DNA of 64,000 nucleotides from Flavobacterium sp. YJ01 (GTDB lineage: Bacteria; Bacteroidota; Bacteroidia; Flavobacteriales; Flavobacteriaceae), in NCBI RefSeq assembly GCF_029320955.1, contig NZ_CP119757.1, positions 2,480,001 through 2,544,000 of the forward strand, in the 5' to 3' direction. Positions within the stretch are counted from its first letter, which is position 1, and each line of letters begins with the position of its first letter. The notes beneath the pieces were generated by a model, which did no database searches, had not been told where the DNA came from, and saw nothing but the letters and a program-made list of their open reading frames with translations. Position numbers and translations under genes: made by a program. This document shows positions 8,313-15,783 of the stretch, piece after piece.

Positions 8313-9413
8313 ATGTTTACAGCAGCTGATTTTATTCCAACATCATATACATCAACAATCGAAAACGGAAACTTTGAGTGGAGTGCTCCAAGCAATATTG
8401 CACTAGTGAAATACTGGGGGAAAAAAGACAACCAGATTCCAGCAAATCCTTCGGTAAGTTTTACTTTGAATAATTGTAAAACGATTACGAAATTAGGCTT
8501 TGAAAAAAGAGACGCTTCGACTCCGCTCAACGTGACAAATGGTTTTTCATTCGATTTGCTTTTTGAAGGAAAACCAAAGGAAGATTTCAAACCGAAAATT
8601 CAGAAATTTTTAGAAAGAGTTGAAGTTTATCTGCCATTTCTAAAAGAGTATCATTTTACGATTGACACTCAAAATACTTTTCCGCACAGTTCTGGAATTG
8701 CTTCTTCGGCATCTGGAATGGCGGCTTTAGCAATGAATTTTATGAGTTTAGAAAGAAAACTAAATCCAGTAATGACGGATGATTATTTCTATCAAAAAGC
8801 ATCATTTTTAGCTCGTTTAGGTTCTGGAAGTGCTTGCAGAAGCGTAAAAGGTAATGTGGTTGTTTGGGGAAATCAGGCAAACATTGAAGGAAGTTCTGAT
8901 TTGTTTGGAGTTGAATATCCGTATACAATTCACGAAAATTTCAAGAATTATCAAGATACTATTTTATTAGTTGATAAAGGAGAAAAACAAGTCTCGAGCA
9001 CCGTTGGGCATGATTTAATGCATAATCATCCATATGCAGAAAGACGTTTTGTACAAGCGCATGAAAATCTGGATCAATTAATTTCCATTTTTGAAAGCGG
9101 AAATTTAGACGAATTCATCAAAGTTGTAGAAAGTGAAGCTTTGACTTTGCATGCCATGATGATGACTTCGATGCCGTACTTTATTTTGATGAAACCAAAC
9201 ACGCTGCAAATCATAAATGCCATCTGGAAATTTAGACAAGAAACACAAATTCCAGTTTGTTTTACACTTGATGCAGGGGCAAATGTGCATGTGCTTTATC
9301 CCGAAAACGTTAGCGAAAAAGTATTACAATTTATTCAGGACGAATTAGTTGTATTTTGTCAGAATAGTCAATACATTTGCGACAAAATTGGAGAAGGTGC
9401 GATTGCATTATAA
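8313..9413 (+). CDS. mvaD: Diphosphomevalonate decarboxylase
   Basis: A 366-residue GHMP-superfamily enzyme converting mevalonate 5-diphosphate to isopentenyl diphosphate with ATP. Visible signatures are SNIALVKYWGKKD near the N-terminus (active-site Lys) and PHSSGIASSASGMAALA, the glycine/serine-rich phosphate loop. SGSACRS and LDAGANVHVLY (catalytic Asp) follow. Residues about 66-77 (RDASTPLNVTNG) look like an insertion: they are encoded by a dispersed-repeat sequence at about 8511-8540 and break an otherwise conserved segment between two beta strands. It begins an isoprenoid cluster with mevalonate kinase and a UbiA prenyltransferase, and has its own promoter element. Confidence 0.95.
   Translation: MFTAADFIPTSYTSTIENGNFEWSAPSNIALVKYWGKKDNQIPANPSVSFTLNNCKTITKLGFEKRDASTPLNVTNGFSFDLLFEGKPKEDFKPKIQKFLERVEVYLPFLKEYHFTIDTQNTFPHSSGIASSASGMAALAMNFMSLERKLNPVMTDDYFYQKASFLARLGSGSACRSVKGNVVVWGNQANIEGSSDLFGVEYPYTIHENFKNYQDTILLVDKGEKQVSSTVGHDLMHNHPYAERRFVQAHENLDQLISIFESGNLDEFIKVVESEALTLHAMMMTSMPYFILMKPNTLQIINAIWKFRQETQIPVCFTLDAGANVHVLYPENVSEKVLQFIQDELVVFCQNSQYICDKIGEGAIAL
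8511..8540 (+). repeat. Dispersed-repeat segment inside mvaD, in frame
   Basis: The segment contains GCTTCGACTCCGCTCAACGT followed by GACAAAT, read as ASTPLNVTN. The same DNA pattern in the same reading frame occurs in the cyclase gene at about 20588-20665. Its composition (CG-rich, TCG codons) differs from the surrounding coding sequence. It is taken as an inserted repeat unit that kept the frame. Confidence 0.6.
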
Positions 9414-9459
9414 TTTTGCGTATCTTTATATTTAGAATGCACTTTATTAAGTAATAATT

Positions 9460-9714
9460 ATGAATACTGCAACTATAAAACTTTACGATTTATTTAGAAA
9501 AGAACTTAATCTTGACGAGAGTAAGGCTAAAGAATTTGTTGAAGCAATCGATCGAACTATTAGCGAAGAAATAAGACAAGACAAAAATGAAATTGCTACT
9601 AAAGATTTTGTAAAAAAAGAAATTATAGATGCAAAAAATGATATGATTAAATGGTTTGTTGGCCTATTTTTCGCATTGGCAATGATGATTATTGGATTAT
9701 ATATTAAAGGCTAA
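9460..9714 (+). CDS. Small coiled-coil membrane-anchored protein
   Basis: An 84-residue protein. The first 60 residues are charged and helical (LNLDESKAKEFVEAIDRTIS, then EIATKDFVKKEI), and one C-terminal transmembrane helix spans about residues 64-82 (WFVGLFFALAMMIIGLYI). The layout resembles DUF1640-like coiled-coil proteins, often tail-anchored and found near mobile genes, but the family assignment is tentative. It sits between the two mevalonate-pathway genes (46 bp after mvaD, 50 bp before the kinase), an unexpected place. A possible weak promoter TATCTTTA lies at about 9420-9428. Function unknown. Confidence 0.65.
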   Translation: MNTATIKLYDLFRKELNLDESKAKEFVEAIDRTISEEIRQDKNEIATKDFVKKEIIDAKNDMIKWFVGLFFALAMMIIGLYIKG

Positions 9715-9764
9715 AAAATTAAAAAAATCTTCTGATTAAAATTAAGAAAGACATAAAATAAATC

Positions 9765-10703
9765 ATGAAAGGACCATTATTTTATTCAAAAATATTGCTT
9801 TTTGGAGAGTACGGAATTATCCGCGATTCAAAAGGACTTGCTATTCCTTATAACTTTTATAATGGCGCTTTGAAAAAATCCGAAGAACCTTCTGATGAAG
9901 CCATTGCATCAAATAAAAGCTTAAGAAGTTTTGTTTCTTACCTTGAAGTTTTACAAACACAGCAGCCAGAATTGGTTACTTTCGATTTAGAAAATCTTAA
10001 AAATGATGTCGAAACCGGAATGTATTTCGATTCTAGTATTCCGCAAGGATACGGTGTTGGAAGCAGCGGTGCTCTTGTAGCGGCTATTTATGATAAATAT
10101 GCTACAAATAAAATTACGGTTTTAGAAAATCTAACAAGAGAAAAATTATTGCATTTAAAAAATGTTTTTTCTCAAATGGAAAGCTTTTTTCACGGAAAAA
10201 GTTCTGGTTTAGATCCATTAAACAGTTATTTGAGCATTCCGATTTTAATCAATTCTAAAGATAATATTCAGACAACAGGTATTCCTACACAAAGTGTTGA
10301 CGGAAAAGGCGCTGTCTTTTTGTTAGATTCTGGAATTGTGGGAGAAACTGCTCCAATGATTAGCATTTTTATGGAAAGCTTAAAAGACAAAGGTTTCCGC
10401 GCAATGCTAAAAAACCAATTTGTAAAATACACAGATGTCTGTATCGACAACTTTTTGCATGGCGACATGAAGTCTTTGATCAGCAATACTAAAAAACTTT
10501 CTAAAGTTGTTTTAAATAACTTTAAACCAATGATTCCAGAGCAATTTCATGCAATCTGGCAGCAAGGAATTGACACTAATGATTATTACCTAAAACTTTG
10601 CGGTTCTGGTGGTGGCGGTTATATTCTTGGTTTTACTGAAGATTTAGAACGTGCAAAAGCCTCTCTGAAAGATTATAAATTAGAAGTAGTTTATCAGTTT
10701 TAA
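9765..10703 (+). CDS. Mevalonate kinase-like GHMP kinase
   Basis: A 312-residue GHMP kinase. N-terminal KILLFGEYGIIRDSKGLAIP is the usual mevalonate/phosphomevalonate kinase start. SIPQGYGVGSSGALVAAIY is the ATP-binding loop, GKSSGLDPLNSYLSIPI holds the catalytic Asp region, and KLCGSGGGGYILGF is the third motif. It phosphorylates mevalonate (or possibly phosphomevalonate) in isopentenyl diphosphate synthesis. The position next to mvaD supports this. Bacteroidota versions diverge from classic enzymes, so mevalonate kinase versus phosphomevalonate kinase is not settled by sequence alone. Confidence 0.88.
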   Translation: MKGPLFYSKILLFGEYGIIRDSKGLAIPYNFYNGALKKSEEPSDEAIASNKSLRSFVSYLEVLQTQQPELVTFDLENLKNDVETGMYFDSSIPQGYGVGSSGALVAAIYDKYATNKITVLENLTREKLLHLKNVFSQMESFFHGKSSGLDPLNSYLSIPILINSKDNIQTTGIPTQSVDGKGAVFLLDSGIVGETAPMISIFMESLKDKGFRAMLKNQFVKYTDVCIDNFLHGDMKSLISNTKKLSKVVLNNFKPMIPEQFHAIWQQGIDTNDYYLKLCGSGGGGYILGFTEDLERAKASLKDYKLEVVYQF

Positions 10704-10877
10704 TACACTTAAAAGCCGAAGTTATACCGATTGGACAAAATATATAGTCTAAAAAAATTGAACTATTATTTTGTTTCATCGGCATTATACCAAAATATAT
10801 ATTGTCCTAAATAACATTTGCATGTGGTATTATTTGAGTAGATTTTTATAAGTTTTCATCCTAAAAAGTTATTTATT
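10704..10877. repeat. Intergenic region with imperfect inverted repeat
   Basis: Between the kinase and DUF502 genes, GGACAAAATATATAG at about 10733-10747 faces ATATATATTGTCC at about 10794-10806 in inverted orientation. Around the arms, GCCGA and TCGGC also pair. This may form a stem at the RNA level, acting as terminator or attenuator, or be a regulatory palindrome. No ORF lies here. Confidence 0.4.
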
Positions 10878-11468
10878 ATGAAAAGCATTTTTAAAATAAT
10901 CAAAGCAACTTTTTTAGGAGGAATTCTTTTTTTAGCACCTTTAGTGGTTCTGCTTGTTATTCTTGAAAAAGGATACGGCATTATTCAAAAAGTTACATTA
11001 CCGCTTGTAAATAATTTACCAAAAGTTAAGGTTTTAGGATTGGCACTTCAAGAACTAATCGGAATTCTAATTATAATAGTAATCTGTTTTTTAGCGGGTT
11101 TGTTAGCAAGAACTGCAAAAGCTAAAGAATTGATTCAAAAATTAGAAGATGGTATTTTAAGCTTTGTTCCTGGTTATTCGTTTATGAAAAGCATGAATGA
11201 AAACATAATTGGAATTGAATCTAAAGAAGACTTGAAAGTAATTTTAGTTCCTACTGATGCTGGCTGGCAATTTGCCTTTTTGATCGAACAAATCGACGAT
11301 AATAATTTTACAGTTTTTGTTCCAGATGCTCCAAATCCGTGGAGTGGATCTGTGGTTTTTGTAGAAAAAAAAGACATTAAAGAAATTGATATGACTCAAA
11401 AGCAAGCTTTGGCATGCATTAGAAAATTAGGATTTGGCTCTAAAGAATTGTTAAAAAACAAACTCTAA
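10878..11468 (+). CDS. DUF502 family membrane protein
   Basis: A 196-residue protein with two N-terminal transmembrane segments (about residues 10-28, FLGGILFLAPLVVLLVILE, and 55-77, LIGILIIIVICFLAGLLA) and a soluble C-terminal domain. Family signatures are FVPGYSFMKSMNE, VLVPTDAGWQFAFLIEQ and FVPDAPNPWSGSVVFV. DUF502 proteins are widespread in bacteria and plants (COV-like), and their biochemical role is not established. The position inside an isoprenoid gene block may hint at a link with prenyl lipids, but this is inference. Full length. Confidence 0.88.
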   Translation: MKSIFKIIKATFLGGILFLAPLVVLLVILEKGYGIIQKVTLPLVNNLPKVKVLGLALQELIGILIIIVICFLAGLLARTAKAKELIQKLEDGILSFVPGYSFMKSMNENIIGIESKEDLKVILVPTDAGWQFAFLIEQIDDNNFTVFVPDAPNPWSGSVVFVEKKDIKEIDMTQKQALACIRKLGFGSKELLKNKL

Positions 11469-11529
11469 ATTTTTAAAACCAAAAATATCCGTTAACTTCC
11501 CATATCTAAACCTCTACAAAATTTAATCT

Positions 11530-12486
11530 ATGTTAAGCAGACAGCACAAACTTTTAATAATGAAAATTGTTAGTCTGTTTTCTGTAGTTAGAGGTTACAA
11601 TATTCCGATTATCGTTTTAGCGCAATATTTATCGGCAATTTTTATATTGGCGCCAGAAATTCGAGCATTGGATATTCTTCTAGATTTTTACTTGTTTCTA
11701 ATTGTTTTCGCTTCGGCCATTACAATTGCTTCGGGTTACATTATCAATAATTTTTACGATAGTCAGAAGGATTTGATAAACAGACCAAACAAGTCAATGT
11801 TGGATCGTTTAATTAGTCAGAAAACCAAATTGACGGTTTATTTCAGTCTGAACTTTTTGGCGGTTTTAATGGCTTCTATTGTTTCTTGGCGCGCTTTTTT
11901 ATTCTTTTCTGCTTACATTTTCTTGATTTGGTTTTATTCTCACAAAATAAAGAAATACCCGATTATCGGAAATTTAATGTCGGCATTGCTCGCTGTGACT
12001 CCATTTTTCGCTATTTTATTATATTTCTACAATAAGATTTCGTTTGAAGATATAGAAAACCATATGAGCCATTTTGTGGTTATTTCTGCTCACGCGGTAT
12101 TCTTATTTTTACTTTTGCTGATTCGAGAAATGATAAAGGATTTAGAAAATCTAAAAGGCGATTTAGTAAACAATTACAGAACAATTCCAGTAATTTATGG
12201 TGAGAAAATATCGAAACAGATTATTACTGCTTTAACGATTTCTACTATATTTCCGGTTTACATTTTGGTTAATGTATATGATGTTGGTTATATGGATATC
12301 TATTTTTATGTCTGCTTTGGGGTTTTACTTTTTTTCCTGATTTTTTTATGGAAATCAGATTCTAAAGAACAATTTTTAAAACTTCATAATCTATTGAAAT
12401 TCTTGATTGTTTCTGGGGTTTTCTGTATTGTTTTGATTAATCCTAGCGTTTTGTGGCACGGAAGAGAATTGATTTCTAATTACTAA
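11530..12486 (+). CDS. UbiA-family prenyltransferase
   Basis: A 318-residue polytopic membrane enzyme of about eight helices. The first Asp-rich motif is NNFYDSQKDLINRPNK (Asp77, Asp81, as in NDxxDxxxD-type sites). The second is KDLENLKGD (about residues 203-211). These bind the Mg-diphosphate of an isoprenoid donor and transfer the prenyl chain to an acceptor. Flavobacterial relatives are often annotated as geranylgeranylglycerol-phosphate transferases, but the acceptor is not certain. An alternative start is the ATG at 11560. Its neighbours make the prenyl precursor, consistent with a functional cluster. Confidence 0.87.
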   Translation: MLSRQHKLLIMKIVSLFSVVRGYNIPIIVLAQYLSAIFILAPEIRALDILLDFYLFLIVFASAITIASGYIINNFYDSQKDLINRPNKSMLDRLISQKTKLTVYFSLNFLAVLMASIVSWRAFLFFSAYIFLIWFYSHKIKKYPIIGNLMSALLAVTPFFAILLYFYNKISFEDIENHMSHFVVISAHAVFLFLLLLIREMIKDLENLKGDLVNNYRTIPVIYGEKISKQIITALTISTIFPVYILVNVYDVGYMDIYFYVCFGVLLFFLIFLWKSDSKEQFLKLHNLLKFLIVSGVFCIVLINPSVLWHGRELISNY

Positions 12487-12594
12487 AGCTTTTTTTTGTT
12501 TCACGCAGATTTGGCAGATTTTTTCTTTGCGAATTGATGCAATTTTTAAATTATATTAATACTAAATATTTAAAAGAAGCCAATTGTTTGAATT

Positions 12595-12675
12595 CTAGCC
12601 CCGATTGAAGTGGAAATCTTTTTATTTTTTTCTTTAAAAAATAAAAAATTGGGAACGGAAAGCGGGAATCCATAT
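12595..12675 (+). ncRNA. Candidate structured RNA element (CTAGCCCCGAT...GCGGGA type)
   Basis: The left side holds CTAGCCCCGATTGAAGTGG and the right side GGAACGGAAAGCGGGAAT. CCCG and CGGG can pair at the base, and the A/T-rich middle (TTTTTTCTTTAAAAAA type) can form an inner hairpin. Similar CCCCGAT...GCGGGA elements are recalled from many Bacteroidota intergenic regions, but no family name is assigned with confidence; Flavo-1 is one possibility not tested. Strand is uncertain. Confidence 0.35.
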
Positions 12676-12771
12676 TTAGAAAAATGCCAATTGTGATGCT
12701 TCAAATTCATCAAAAAGTTATGGCTATCAATCTAAGAACATTGAACTTAAGTTTTATTAGCAGGAAAAACC

Positions 12772-12779
12772 TATCTTTG
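12772..12779 (+). promoter_or_regulatory. -7 promoter element for the RluB-type gene
   Basis: TATCTTTG matches TAnnTTTG exactly, 17 bp before the start codon at 12797. The sequence TTTTATTAG about 15-20 bp upstream is a poor -33 match. Confidence 0.6.
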
Positions 12780-12796
12780 CACAAATTAATGATTTT

Positions 12797-13705
12797 ATGA
12801 ACAACAAGGAAGGCAATAATAAAAGAGGCGGATCGAGACCAAATAGCTCAAGATCAAACTCTAGTAAGCCAAAACCTCCTATGGCAAAACGTGCTCAAGG
12901 GCCTAAAAAAGTGAAACCTGAAGTGAAAGCGGCGCAGGAAGCTGCTGCTGAAAAATTCAGAAAACAAAATACACCCGCAAAGAGACAAAAAGCTTCAGAT
13001 GAAATACGTTTGAACAAATACATCTCTAATTCTGGTGTTTGTTCTCGTCGTGATGCTGATATTTATATTCAGTCTGGAAACGTGAAAGTTAACGGAACTG
13101 TTATTACCGAAATGGGATATTTGGTAAAAATTAATGATGTTGTAAACTTTGATGGTGTAACTCTTACTCCAGAAAAGAAAGAATATATCTTATTGAATAA
13201 ACCTAAAAACTTTACGACTGCTTTTGACGAAGGTCAAGAATTTCGTAACGTTCTAGAACTTGTACGTGGCGCAACAAATGCAAAAATTGCTGCTGTTGGA
13301 AGAATGGATAAAAACACAACTGGATTATTGTTGTTTACAAACGATACTGATATGATTCGTAAGTTTACTTTACCGAATCAGAAATCGTCTAAAATTTATC
13401 AGGTTTCTTTAGACAAAAACTTGAAATTTGAGGATTTAGAAAAAATCAGCAAAGGTTTGGTTCTTGACGGACACCGCGTTTCTGTTGAAGAAGTAAGCTA
13501 TATTGATAATGAACCAAAAAGTGAAGTGGGACTTAAATTACGTACAGCAAACGTAAAAGTGGTTCGTTCTATTTTCGAATCTTTAGAATACAATGTTTTA
13601 CGTATCGACCGCGTTTCTTTTGCAGGATTAACGAAAAAGAATCTTCCAAGAGGAAACTGGCGCTTTTTGACAGATCAAGAAGTTATCAATTTGAAAAACG
13701 TTTAA
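12797..13705 (+). CDS. RluB/RsuA-family rRNA pseudouridine synthase
   Basis: A 302-residue pseudouridine synthase. Residues 1-68 form a basic, low-complexity extension rich in Asn, Ser, Lys and Pro, likely disordered and RNA-binding. An S4 RNA-binding domain lies at about 70-115 (IRLNKYISNSGVCSRRDAD). The catalytic domain follows, with Asp171 in GRMDKNTTGLLLFTND and the basic motif VLRIDRVSFAGL near the C-terminus. It would modify a uridine in 23S rRNA, probably as RluB. The N-terminal extension is usual in Bacteroidota versions. It has its own promoter and a terminator hairpin behind it. Confidence 0.92.
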   Translation: MNNKEGNNKRGGSRPNSSRSNSSKPKPPMAKRAQGPKKVKPEVKAAQEAAAEKFRKQNTPAKRQKASDEIRLNKYISNSGVCSRRDADIYIQSGNVKVNGTVITEMGYLVKINDVVNFDGVTLTPEKKEYILLNKPKNFTTAFDEGQEFRNVLELVRGATNAKIAAVGRMDKNTTGLLLFTNDTDMIRKFTLPNQKSSKIYQVSLDKNLKFEDLEKISKGLVLDGHRVSVEEVSYIDNEPKSEVGLKLRTANVKVVRSIFESLEYNVLRIDRVSFAGLTKKNLPRGNWRFLTDQEVINLKNV

Positions 13706-13763
13706 TACGACGTTTTTCAAATTCAAAATTATATTAAATCCTATTTTCTCTGAAAATGGGATT
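13690..13763 (+). terminator. Hairpins at the end of the pseudouridine synthase gene
   Basis: Two stems in a row. TTTGAAAAACG (13690-13700) pairs with CGTTTTTCAAA (13711-13721), enclosing the stop codon in its loop. Then AAATCC...GGATTT (13736-13763) with an inner ATTTTC/GAAAAT stem is followed by a T run. The second is the likely intrinsic terminator and may serve the convergent DUF937 gene too. Confidence 0.7.
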
Positions 13764-13771
13764 TTTTTATT

Positions 13772-14380
13772 TTAGAAACTAAAGAAGTTATGTCCGAAAA
13801 GTGTAAATATTGATCTTCCGATAGATTGGTTCTTTTCTTCTACTGTTTCGTAACTTGAAAAACCTAGGATAATTTTGATTCCTGGCGGAATACTGTTTAG
13901 TATATCTCTTTTTTGGTCTTCTAAAAGAAGTTTTAAGCTCTCTAATAACTGAAGATTAGATCTTAAATATGAGATGACAAGAAGTGCAGAAAAGTTAAGT
14001 ATTTCTCTGGCTGTTTCGCTTTTGATTCCTACTTCGTTTGAAACCATTTCCGAAATTCTTCCTTTTTTGTTTGAGAACAATTCTTTAAGCAAATCGTTGC
14101 CTTCCAATCGATAACAATCGTCTACTGATAAAATTCTGCCTGCATTAAAATCGACTTCTTGATAAAAAGTAGAATCTTCTTCTACCATTGCAACTATTTC
14201 GGAGTAAAAATCAGGTTGATCGGCTTTGTTGTAGAGTCCCATTAAAATTGTTCCTATTGAAACGTCAATTCCTTTTATTAAAAGTGCATCGTTCTCGAAA
14301 TAAAACTTGTTTAACTTGGAGACCACATTTGAAGAAATAAAGCGTCTAAGTTCAATCTGTAGGTTGGGGGTCATACTCAT
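13772..14380 (-). CDS. DUF937 domain-containing protein
   Basis: A 202-residue protein with the helix-rich DUF937 domain. The pattern is ALLIKGIDVSIGTILMGLYNKA, then a SEMVSNEVGIKSETAREILNFSALLVISYL segment (described across two blocks) and LEDQKRDILNSIPPGI. DUF937 proteins (YidB-like) are small helical bundle proteins of unknown biochemical role. No signal peptide. It is transcribed convergently with the pseudouridine synthase gene and has a long AT-rich upstream region up to 14639 with no recognised regulatory site. Confidence 0.75.
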   Translation of the reverse strand: MSMTPNLQIELRRFISSNVVSKLNKFYFENDALLIKGIDVSIGTILMGLYNKADQPDFYSEIVAMVEEDSTFYQEVDFNAGRILSVDDCYRLEGNDLLKELFSNKKGRISEMVSNEVGIKSETAREILNFSALLVISYLRSNLQLLESLKLLLEDQKRDILNSIPPGIKIILGFSSYETVEEKNQSIGRSIFTLFGHNFFSF

Positions 14381-14639
14381 AACTTAAAAAAATGATTATT
14401 TATACTCGTTTAAAATAATCGACAAAGTGAGGCTTTTTATCGTTTATCGTGATAAAAATATAAAAAATTTTAACATTTCCAAAAATTAAGTTAAAAAATT
14501 AGTGCCTTAATAACCAATTGTTAACAGAAAAAACCTGTGAGCACCTGTAAAGACAACACTTTCATTATCAAATTAAAATATAAAAAAAATCATAATTTTT
14601 TCTTTAAGACAATAATCTCGATAAAAATTTGTTACATAA

Positions 14640-15140
14640 TTAAAATAAAATGTTTCGATATTCCCACAAAACATTTAAAAAAATACCTAGATAAACAATT
14701 GAAAACAGAAAATTGATAAAGCTAGAAGCTAGAAATCCGAGTACCGATCCTGTGGCTGCTTTTAGAGCTCTTTTATGATTTTTTGAATCGTATAATAATT
14801 CGCCGAAAAACGCTCCTACAAATGGTCCTATTATTACTCCAAACGGAAGCGGAGATAAAATCCCGATAATTAATCCGATGTTTGTTCCCCAAATTCCATA
14901 AGAACTTCCGCCAAATCGTTTAGTTCCTTGAGACGGAATAACATAATCTAAAATGGTGATAATTACCATTAGAACAAAAGTGATTCCCAGAACCCAATAA
15001 TTATTTTCTACTGCTTTAGTCAAATACAGTAAAAGTAAACCTACCCAACAGCTTGACAAACCAGGCAAAACAGGAAGAAAACTTCCAAAAACTCCAACAA
15101 TCATGCAGATAAATCCGAGCAAAACTAGTAGTAAATCCAT
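14640..15140 (-). CDS. DUF456 family membrane protein
   Basis: A 166-residue hydrophobic protein with about four to five transmembrane segments, starting MDLLLVLLGFICMIVGVFGS. Family features are LPVLPG after the first helix, YVIPSQGTKRFGGS in the middle and GIWGTNIGLIIG, then PFVGAFFGELL. DUF456 members contain glycine-zipper-like helices and no function is established. The frame runs upstream to 15281, but the ATG at 15140 gives the family N-terminus. It is divergent from the lipoprotein gene at 15296. Confidence 0.85.
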   Translation of the reverse strand: MDLLLVLLGFICMIVGVFGSFLPVLPGLSSCWVGLLLLYLTKAVENNYWVLGITFVLMVIITILDYVIPSQGTKRFGGSSYGIWGTNIGLIIGILSPLPFGVIIGPFVGAFFGELLYDSKNHKRALKAATGSVLGFLASSFINFLFSIVYLGIFLNVLWEYRNILF

Positions 15141-15264
15141 ATAAATTTTGATAAATTTGTTATTCCAAATTAGCATTTTAATCTCTATTGCGCAAATTTT
15201 CAAAAATGTGGTCTTGAAAATGAGAAGATTCAAGGCAATAGAAAGTTTCCCAAAAAAATAATTG

Positions 15265-15272
15265 TATTTTTG
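15265..15272 (+). promoter_or_regulatory. -7 promoter element for the lipoprotein gene at 15296
   Basis: TATTTTTG is an exact TAnnTTTG match, 23 bp upstream of the proposed TTG start. GTTTC about 20 bp before it is a near match to the -33 element. Confidence 0.5.
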
Positions 15273-15295
15273 TTTATTCATTCAACATTAAAACT

Positions 15296-15781
15296 TTGAG
15301 GCAGTTTTTCCCTTTTTTCATTTGCATCCTTTTCAATTCTTGTCAATATTTTGAGAAGCAAGTTCCGTCTGAAAAAGAATTACTTCAAAAGGAATTAAAA
15401 TCAATCAACTGGAAAGAAGTTGACGAATATCCGTCGTTACCTAATTGCGAAAAGATCGCCGATAAAAAACTGCGCCAGCAATGTTTTTTTGAAGTAATGT
15501 CGACTCTTATAGAAGAAAAACTAAACGTTGATACTTTATCGATTTTATATCCTGAATTGGACACGATCGAAGTTAAAGTAACTGTATTTCCGAATGCTAC
15601 AATGAAATTTGAACCTCAGTTTCCTAAAGATTCTGTGGCTTACGATACCATAAAAATTGATAGTATTTTGCATGCGCGTCTGGTTGATTTTCCGAAAATT
15701 AATCCTGCCATCAAACGCGGAATTCCAGTTAAGACGCAATTTATTCTTCCGGTTATTCTTAAAGCTAAAGACGAAAAGTAG
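15296..15781 (+). CDS. Small lipoprotein with TonB-C-like end, TTG start
   Basis: A 161-residue protein. The N-terminus (L/M)RQFFPFFICILFNSC is a lipoprotein signal with the lipobox ending at Cys16, so it would be anchored in a membrane facing the periplasm. No ATG exists in the frame before the lipobox, so TTG at 15296 is proposed as start; it follows a good promoter element. The C-terminal NPAIKRGIPVKTQFILPVIL resembles the last strands of a TonB C-terminal domain, but the rest is too divergent to be sure. It ends 2 bp before the convergent GT2 gene. Function unknown. Confidence 0.7.
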   Translation: MRQFFPFFICILFNSCQYFEKQVPSEKELLQKELKSINWKEVDEYPSLPNCEKIADKKLRQQCFFEVMSTLIEEKLNVDTLSILYPELDTIEVKVTVFPNATMKFEPQFPKDSVAYDTIKIDSILHARLVDFPKINPAIKRGIPVKTQFILPVILKAKDEK

Positions 15782-15783
15782 TT

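Larger units (their letters stand above)
12487..12796. other. 310-bp intergenic region before the pseudouridine synthase gene
   Basis: No ORF of note. It contains a half unit of the CACGCAGATTTGGCAGAT repeat at about 12503-12530, a candidate structured element at about 12595-12675, and a promoter at 12772-12779. Confidence 0.6.
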
